Below are positions 39,965 through 46,645 of a DNA stretch of 46,645 nt, piece by piece. How positions within the stretch are numbered: the stretch's first letter is position 1; every line of letters begins with the position of its first letter. The notes beneath the pieces are model-generated. The model ran no database searches and was not told the origin of the DNA. It saw nothing but the letters and a program-made list of their open reading frames with translations. The position numbers and the translations under genes are program-made. Origin of the DNA: an uncultured Collinsella sp. (GTDB lineage Bacteria; Actinomycetota; Coriobacteriia; Coriobacteriales; Coriobacteriaceae); NCBI GenBank assembly GCA_900539735.1, contig UQDE01000014.1:1-46645 (forward strand). The letters run 5' to 3'.

Positions 39965-41000
39965 TTCCGCCGACCTCGCCTCGTGCGAGTCTGCAGATAT
40001 TCAGCGACGCATCCTCGAGCTCATCGAGGGTGCGTCCTCCATTGCGATTTCGGGACATACTTCTCCCGATGGCGATGCCTTGGGCTCCGTATTGGGTCTG
40101 GGCCTTTCGCTCATGAAGTTTTTCCCCAACAAGGACATTGCCCTGCTGCTGGCAGACGATGACCCAGTTCCGCGCATCTACCGCTTTATGGAGGGTGCCG
40201 ATCGTCTGGTACCGGCATCTACGTACACCGGCAATCCGGACCTGTTCATCTCGGTGGACGTGCCGGTCGTCGAGCGCCTCAACAACTCGGCCGAGGTGCT
40301 TCGCCGCTCCAAGCATGTGGTGTGCTTCGATCACCATCCGGCGCGCGAGGAGTTTGCCGAGCTCAGCCTGAGGCGCGTCGATGCCGCGGCCTGCGCGATG
40401 ATCATCGATCGCTTCTTGGACAATTGCGGCATTGTCGCACGTGATGGCGTTGCGACCTGCCTGCTGTGCGGCTTGGTTACCGATACCGGCCGTTTTCAGT
40501 ACCAAAACGCCGATGCCGCCGCGTTCCATGCGGCCTCGCGTCTGGTTGCCCACGGTGCCGATCCGGCGCGTGTGGCACTCGAGGTATATCAGAGCATGCG
40601 CGTTGAGTTTTTGCACCTCAAGTCCATCGTTATGGGCCGCATCAAGACGGTGGCCCACGGGCGCGTCGCGTATAGCTATGCGTACCAGAGCGACCTTGAG
40701 GCTTGCGGTGTCACCTCGGATGAGTGCGACGGCCTGGTTGACGTGGTGCGTTCGGTGATGGGCGTCGAGGTCTGCATGTTCTTAAAGGGCATTGAGGGCG
40801 ATACCAAGGTGCGTGGCAACCTGCGCTCCAAGGGCGACCTCGATGTGTCCGAGATTGCTGCCAACTTTGGCGGTGGCGGGCATCCCGCGGCCGCCGGTTT
40901 CTCTAACAACGGAACGATTCTCGAGACGCTCACCGCGGCACTCCCCATGCTGGCCGAGCTGGTGGGGGAGGATCCCGCTTCGGTGACCGTCGAGCTCTAA
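39957..41000 (+). CDS. nrnA: DHH-family phosphoesterase, NrnA-like
   Basis: A 347-residue cytoplasmic enzyme of the DHH/DHHA1 family: GHTSPDGDALGSVLGL (metal-binding Asp residues), DHHPA (DHH motif, about residue 125) and C-terminal GGGGHPAAAGF (DHHA1). NrnA-type enzymes degrade nanoRNA and often pAp or linear dinucleotides; such a protein could also finish c-di-AMP or c-di-GMP breakdown (pGpG), which is of interest beside a c-di-GMP-controlled pel locus, but this is inference. The gene is commonly between rbfA and truB in Gram-positives. Start overlaps rbfA by 8 nt. Confidence 0.88.
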   Translation: MTNSADLASCESADIQRRILELIEGASSIAISGHTSPDGDALGSVLGLGLSLMKFFPNKDIALLLADDDPVPRIYRFMEGADRLVPASTYTGNPDLFISVDVPVVERLNNSAEVLRRSKHVVCFDHHPAREEFAELSLRRVDAAACAMIIDRFLDNCGIVARDGVATCLLCGLVTDTGRFQYQNADAAAFHAASRLVAHGADPARVALEVYQSMRVEFLHLKSIVMGRIKTVAHGRVAYSYAYQSDLEACGVTSDECDGLVDVVRSVMGVEVCMFLKGIEGDTKVRGNLRSKGDLDVSEIAANFGGGGHPAAAGFSNNGTILETLTAALPMLAELVGEDPASVTVEL

Positions 41001-41015
41001 CTTATTGGATGGTAC

Positions 41016-41948
41016 ATGGCTCGTCGAACGCCTTCTCAATTGAATATGCTGCTCGCCGTCGATAAGCCGGTGGGCTGCACGTCCCATGACGTGGTCTCGC
41101 AATGCCGACGCGCCCTCCATGAGCGGCGCGTCGGCCATGCCGGTACGCTCGACCCCATGGCATCGGGTGTCATGGTTGTGGGCGTGGGTCAGGCCACCCG
41201 TCTGCTGGGTATGCTAACCCTCGATACCAAAAGCTATGTCGCCGACATTTCGTTTGGTGCCGAGACCAATACCGATGATGCGGAGGGCGAGGCGGTCCGC
41301 ACAGTGGCTGTTGCCAACGAGCTCCGCGATCCTGCCTATGCCCGTGAGCACTTGGCCGCCATGCTGGGTCCGCAGATGCAGGTGCCGCCGGCGTTTTCGG
41401 CTATCTCGGTCAATGGCGTTCGCGCCTACAAGTCTGCTCGCGAGGGCAATGCGGTGGACCTACCTCCGCGCCCCGTCGAGGTTTATGCCGCCGACTTGAT
41501 CGCCGTGGGCGGCGAGGGTGATACGTGTGCGTGGACCGTGGCGTTCTCGGTGAGCAAGGGCACCTATATCCGTGCGCTCGCTCGCGACTTGGGCCGCGCC
41601 TGCGAGAGCGCCGCGCACATTTCCGCGCTGCGCCGCACGGCCTCCGGTGTTGTTTCCATTGGCGCCTGTCATGCGGTCGAGGAGCTTTCTCCCGAGTCCG
41701 CGGCTGGCTTTGCCCTGGATCCCATTGCGGCCCTGGGCGCCACACGTGTTGACTTGCCGGGCAATCTTGCCGACGACCTTCTCTGCGGCCGACGCATTCC
41801 CGTTGAGCGTGCGCTTGCCGATTTCGGTGCCTCGAAGGCGCCGTTTGCGCTGGTGCTCGATGGGGGACTCAAGGCGCTCGCCCGCATTGAGGGTGGCCGC
41901 TTTGTCATGGAGCACGTGTTTCCGCAGGCAATCGGCGGTGTTCGATGA
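41016..41948 (+). CDS. truB: tRNA pseudouridine-55 synthase
   Basis: Makes pseudouridine 55 in the T-loop of tRNAs. 310 residues; the catalytic Asp lies in GHAGTLDPMASGV (about residue 47), followed by the KxY-like DTKSYVADISFG and YIRALARDLG motifs of the family; the C-terminal part is a short PUA-like region. Begins 15 nt after the DHH gene with a weak ribosome site. Ends overlapping ribF by 4 nt (ATGA). Confidence 0.95.
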   Translation: MARRTPSQLNMLLAVDKPVGCTSHDVVSQCRRALHERRVGHAGTLDPMASGVMVVGVGQATRLLGMLTLDTKSYVADISFGAETNTDDAEGEAVRTVAVANELRDPAYAREHLAAMLGPQMQVPPAFSAISVNGVRAYKSAREGNAVDLPPRPVEVYAADLIAVGGEGDTCAWTVAFSVSKGTYIRALARDLGRACESAAHISALRRTASGVVSIGACHAVEELSPESAAGFALDPIAALGATRVDLPGNLADDLLCGRRIPVERALADFGASKAPFALVLDGGLKALARIEGGRFVMEHVFPQAIGGVR

Positions 41949-42952
41949 TGTTGTCCGCTCGCGAGCTCGCGCGTATCTTTTTCGCGGGCGAGTCGGACGA
42001 GGCTCGCATCGTTACTGCCGATGTGTTTGATAAGTGTGAGCACCTGGGTGCCGCATCGATTGCCATCGGCGTCTTCGATGGCGTGCACCGTGGACACCAG
42101 GAGCTCATTGCGGCGCTTGTCCGTGATGCCCGTGCCCATGGCTGCAAGGCGGTCGTAGTTACCTTCGATCCCGACCCGGACGTCGTGGTGAGCCCTTCGC
42201 CCGCTCAAAAATTGATGACGACGGCCGACCGTCTGCATGCCCTGGCTCAAACTGGGGTCGATGCGGTGGTGGCCGTTCCCTTTACGCCTGAGGTTGCGGC
42301 GCTTGACCATGTTGCTTTTCTCTCGCTGGTGTCGCGTCTGGTCGACATTCGCTCGATTCGCGTTGGCAGCGACTTTAGGCTGGGTCGTGGCGGTGCTTCT
42401 GGTGTTGACGAGATGCGCGCCTGGGGTGCCGAGCGCGGCGTTGACGTATACGGGCACGACTTGCTTTGCGAGGGCGGTGAGGCCATTTGCGCCACCCGCA
42501 TTCGTCACGAGCTGGGACAGGGCCATGTGGAGCTTGCTGCTGAGTTACTCGGCCGTCCGTATATGGTGCGTGGCGGTGTTATTCGCGGCCGTCACGAGGG
42601 CTCTGGCATGGGCTTTCCCACGGCAAACCTGCAGGTTCCCGACGGTATTCAGGTGCCAGCCGATGGCGTGTATGAGGGTCTGGTGCTGGTCGATGACACC
42701 GCGTGGCCCGCTGCTGTGAACGTCGGCCTGCCGCCAACGTATGCTGACGATGCGGCATCTGCGCATCTCGAGGCTAATTTAATTGGTTATACGGGCGACC
42801 TGTACGGCGCTTCCGTTTCGCTGGCGTTTACGCGCTGGCTGCGTCCCTCGCGTCTGTTCGATTCGCTGGATGAGTTGATCGCGACCGTCGAGGGTAATAT
42901 CGAGGATATTCGTCACAACTTGGGCGATCAGGGGGTGAGCATCCGTGATTAG
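41945..42952 (+). CDS. ribF: Bifunctional riboflavin kinase/FAD synthetase
   Basis: Converts riboflavin to FMN and FMN to FAD. 335 residues: N-terminal adenylyltransferase domain with GVFDGVHRGHQ (about 40-50) and VGSDFRLGRGG; C-terminal flavokinase domain with GRHEGSGMGFPTANL and DLYGASVSLAFTRWLRP. The N-terminus is about 25 residues longer than usual before the first strand. Overlaps truB by 4 nt and dnaG by 8 nt, so the three are translationally coupled. Confidence 0.94.
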   Translation: MMLSARELARIFFAGESDEARIVTADVFDKCEHLGAASIAIGVFDGVHRGHQELIAALVRDARAHGCKAVVVTFDPDPDVVVSPSPAQKLMTTADRLHALAQTGVDAVVAVPFTPEVAALDHVAFLSLVSRLVDIRSIRVGSDFRLGRGGASGVDEMRAWGAERGVDVYGHDLLCEGGEAICATRIRHELGQGHVELAAELLGRPYMVRGGVIRGRHEGSGMGFPTANLQVPDGIQVPADGVYEGLVLVDDTAWPAAVNVGLPPTYADDAASAHLEANLIGYTGDLYGASVSLAFTRWLRPSRLFDSLDELIATVEGNIEDIRHNLGDQGVSIRD

Positions 42953-45053
42953 CGATGAGGAAAAAGACCAGGTACGCGCTGCGTCTGACCTGGTTGCCAT
43001 CGTGCAGGAAACGGTCGAGCTCAAGCCTCGCGGCCATGAGTTTTGGGGATGCTGCCCCTTCCATGGCGAGAAGACGCCGTCCTTCCACATTATCCCCGCC
43101 ACGCAGGTGTGGCATTGCTTTGGTTGCGGCGAGGGTGGCGACGTTTTCACGTATATCATGAAGCGCGAGAACCTGAGCTTTCCCGAGTCAATCCGTTACT
43201 TGGCCGATCGCGCGGGTATTGAGCTGCATGACACCGGAGATCGCCGCGAGCGCGGCACCAAACGTGCCCGCATCTACGATCTGTGCGCCGAGACCGCCCA
43301 GTTCTACCACACCATGCTCATGCGCGGTAAGGACGGCCGTCCGCGCGAGTACTTTGCCAGCCGCGGCATGGGCGGCGACGTCTGCCGCCGCTACTGCCTG
43401 GGCTTTGCACCGGGCCGTAACGCGCTGGTGTCGCACCTGTCCCAGGCGGGTTTTACCCCGCAGGAGATGATCGACGCCAACGTTGCCGTGAGTCGCGGGC
43501 GCGGGCAGCTTGCCGACCGCTTTTACGACCGCGTGATGTTCCCCATCTTTGACGAGCAGGGTCACAACATTGCCTTTGGCGGTCGCATTATGGGCGACGG
43601 CCAGCCTAAGTATCTCAACACCGCCGAGACGAGCGTGTTTCATAAAAAGCGAAACCTCTACGGCTTTAATTGGGCCAAGGAGTTTATCGTCGCGCAGGAT
43701 ACCGCCATCGTGGTAGAGGGCTATACCGATTGCATCGCCTGCTGGGAGGCGGGGATTAAAAACGTTGTCGCCACGCTGGGCACCGCCCTCACGGAGCATC
43801 ACGTCAAGACGCTCACTCGCTTTGCCAAGCGCATCGTGTATATGTTCGACGGCGATGCAGCGGGCCAGAAGGCCGCCCGTCGCGCGATTCAGTTTATCGA
43901 GCAGGATTCCATGGACCTGCGCTGCGTGGTGCTCCCCGACGGCAACGACCCCATGGAGTTCATCACCGCACATGGTGGCGAGGCACTGCAGACGCGCATC
44001 GACGCTGCCGAGCCGCTTATGGACTTTGTCTACCGTTCGCTGCAGGAGTCGAGTGACATCACCACGCCGGGCGGTCGCGCTAAGGCGCTGGAAGATGCGC
44101 TGACGCTTATCTATCCGTTGCGCAACAGCTATATGATCGACACGTACTTTATCCAGATTGCCGATCTGCTGGGTTTGGATCTGGAGACGGTGCGCGCGAG
44201 CTCGGGTCGTGTGTTTCGCGATGTCGCCAAGCGCGAGGATGCGGAACGACGTCGTGAGCAGAACTATGAGCGCCAGCGGGCACAGACTGAGCGGTCCGGT
44301 AGCGCGGGCGGTCGGGCGTCGGGTTCTCGCGATGCCGGTCGCGGTGCTTGGGCATCGGGCGCGACGCCGCCGGTGTCCGCGCCGGTCGAAGAAGAGCCGT
44401 ACGACTACGTCCCGCTCGATGCCTACGGCGCCGCGCCCGTGGAGGTCGTCGACGACCTGCCGCCGATCGATGTGCCTGATGGTATGGGCGCTGTGCCTGT
44501 GGCTGACGGTTCGGGCGCACCGGCTGCGGCGGCGCCGATGGTTCTTACCGATCTTGAACGCAAGTCCTTGGCAGGGGAGCGCGAGCTGTTGACGATGCTC
44601 ACGAGCTACCCCGACCTGTTCCGCACGTATGCCGACCGCATCTGCTCCATCGAGTGGGTTGACCCGCGTCACGAGTCCATTGCATGGGCCGTTCTGGCAA
44701 CGCCGCCGGGAACCGATCCTGCAGCCTGCATGGATGCGGCGCGCTCAGTGTGTCCCGATGCGGCAACGCTTGTGAGTGCCGGGCGCATCTCCGCGACGAG
44801 CAAGCACCCCACCGAGACGAACATCGTGTTTATGCTTGATACGCTTGAGCTCTACACCATCAAGCGTCGCATGCGTGCCGCACAGGCCAAGCTGCGCCAG
44901 GACCGTTCACTCGATGATGAGGCCCGTCGCGCGCTAACCATGCAGGCCGCGCAGGATTCGCAGCGTCAGCGCGAACTGCAAAAGTCAATCGGCGGCGTGG
45001 CGGACCCGTTCCGTTTGATTGGCCTGGAGGCCGCAGGCACCGAACAAGCCTAG
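42945..45053 (+). CDS. dnaG: DNA primase
   Basis: Makes RNA primers for DNA replication. 702 residues starting at GTG 42945, with GGGGG-rich ribosome site inside ribF. CHC2 zinc domain CCPFHGEKTPSF...CFGCGEGGD (about 35-63), TOPRIM core with VVEGYTDCIACW and YMFDGDAAGQ, and a C-terminal helicase-binding domain from about 535. Between them lies a long low-complexity linker rich in Gly, Ala, Pro and Asp (about 425-530), which lengthens the protein beyond the usual 600. In the same operon as ribF; rpoD follows after about 110 nt, the classic dnaG-rpoD order. Confidence 0.96.
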   Translation: MISDEEKDQVRAASDLVAIVQETVELKPRGHEFWGCCPFHGEKTPSFHIIPATQVWHCFGCGEGGDVFTYIMKRENLSFPESIRYLADRAGIELHDTGDRRERGTKRARIYDLCAETAQFYHTMLMRGKDGRPREYFASRGMGGDVCRRYCLGFAPGRNALVSHLSQAGFTPQEMIDANVAVSRGRGQLADRFYDRVMFPIFDEQGHNIAFGGRIMGDGQPKYLNTAETSVFHKKRNLYGFNWAKEFIVAQDTAIVVEGYTDCIACWEAGIKNVVATLGTALTEHHVKTLTRFAKRIVYMFDGDAAGQKAARRAIQFIEQDSMDLRCVVLPDGNDPMEFITAHGGEALQTRIDAAEPLMDFVYRSLQESSDITTPGGRAKALEDALTLIYPLRNSYMIDTYFIQIADLLGLDLETVRASSGRVFRDVAKREDAERRREQNYERQRAQTERSGSAGGRASGSRDAGRGAWASGATPPVSAPVEEEPYDYVPLDAYGAAPVEVVDDLPPIDVPDGMGAVPVADGSGAPAAAAPMVLTDLERKSLAGERELLTMLTSYPDLFRTYADRICSIEWVDPRHESIAWAVLATPPGTDPAACMDAARSVCPDAATLVSAGRISATSKHPTETNIVFMLDTLELYTIKRRMRAAQAKLRQDRSLDDEARRALTMQAAQDSQRQRELQKSIGGVADPFRLIGLEAAGTEQA

Positions 45054-45163
45054 ATGTTGTGGTCAACCAGCGTATTCTCGCCTATATCCAGCCCTCTTTT
45101 TGGGTATAGACGTCAATGTGTGTGCTAAAGTATTGAGTCCTGTGGACTATGAAGGGAGAATCT

Positions 45164-46513
<1,350 letters not shown>

Positions 46514-46522
46514 TCAAGCAAG

Positions 46523-46559
46523 AAGCGCCCTCAAGCACATCCGCTTGGGGGCGCTTTCA
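46523..46559 (+). terminator. Terminator after rpoD
   Basis: AAGCGCCCTCAAGC (46523-46536) pairs with GCTTGGGGGCGCTT (46543-46556), one mismatch or G-U pair, followed by a short TTTCAT. Likely terminator of the dnaG-rpoD transcription unit. Confidence 0.75.
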
Positions 46560-46571
46560 TGTAGTCGTTGG

Positions 46572-46607
46572 GGACATTCTTGAATGACTGGTCGTTTAAG
46601 AACGTCC
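46572..46607. repeat. Imperfect 17-bp inverted repeat at window end
   Basis: GGACATTCTTGAATGAC (46572-46588) and GTCGTTTAAGAACGTCC (46591-46607) pair at 14 of 17 positions with the rest compatible with G-U pairing, loop TG. No gene is visible in the last 85 bases. Confidence 0.5.
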
Positions 46608-46645
46608 ATTACAGTCGAAATTGTCAGCCTGGGACCATCTCGGGC

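Noticed and set aside
45149..45163. rpoD start at ATG 45149
   Set aside because: That reading would include the AAGGGAG ribosome site; GTG 45164 is better placed.

Overview
The window looks like a chromosomal segment of a Coriobacteriia actinobacterium, most likely Collinsella. This is inferred from GC-rich codon use, the rimP-nusA-infB-rbfA-DHH-truB-ribF-dnaG-rpoD order, the LeuRS and IMPDH types, and many long intergenic palindromes. No rRNA, tRNA, complete insertion sequence or CRISPR array was recognised.

Bases 1-12,200 are an accessory, defence-island-like stretch. They hold the C-terminal end of a DUF262/DUF1524 (GmrSD-like) protein cut by the window edge, a KAP-like P-loop NTPase, a long nuclease-STAND NTPase gene broken by a frameshift near base 3,980, gene remnants, two unrecognised proteins (7129-7833 and 8020-9348 on the minus strand) and an AlbA_2/RecG-like regulator. 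The spaces between them hold a 61-nt hairpin, decamer tandem repeats, and two diverged copies of a roughly 220-bp structured element on either side of the AlbA_2 gene.

Bases 12,246-23,385 form one tightly coupled operon of eight genes: a Gram-positive-type Pel polysaccharide locus (PelD-like c-di-GMP receptor, PelE-like, PelA-like deacetylase, PelF glycosyltransferase, PelG transporter), followed without a break by a CotH-family lipoprotein kinase, a VTC-domain polyphosphate-polymerase-like protein and a DUF4956 membrane protein. The CotH/VTC/DUF4956 extension of a Pel locus is the most interesting system here: it suggests export of a Pel-like polymer linked to phosphorylation or polyphosphate.

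Bases 23,600-27,920 are a sucrose module: LacI-type regulator, two cre-like operators, a IIBC sucrose PTS permease and a GH32 sucrose-6-phosphate hydrolase. Next come a PLP-enzyme homologue that appears to lack its Schiff-base lysine, a ModE-like HTH protein, an IMP dehydrogenase strikingly like the Tritrichomonas foetus enzyme, leuS behind a 119-nt palindrome, and a small lipoprotein.

Bases 34,886-46,560 are core information genes. A strong promoter with a promoter-proximal terminator-like hairpin precedes rimP-nusA-infB-rbfA-DHH phosphoesterase-truB-ribF-dnaG, then rpoD with its own terminator. Many neighbours overlap by 4-8 nt, indicating co-transcription and translational coupling.
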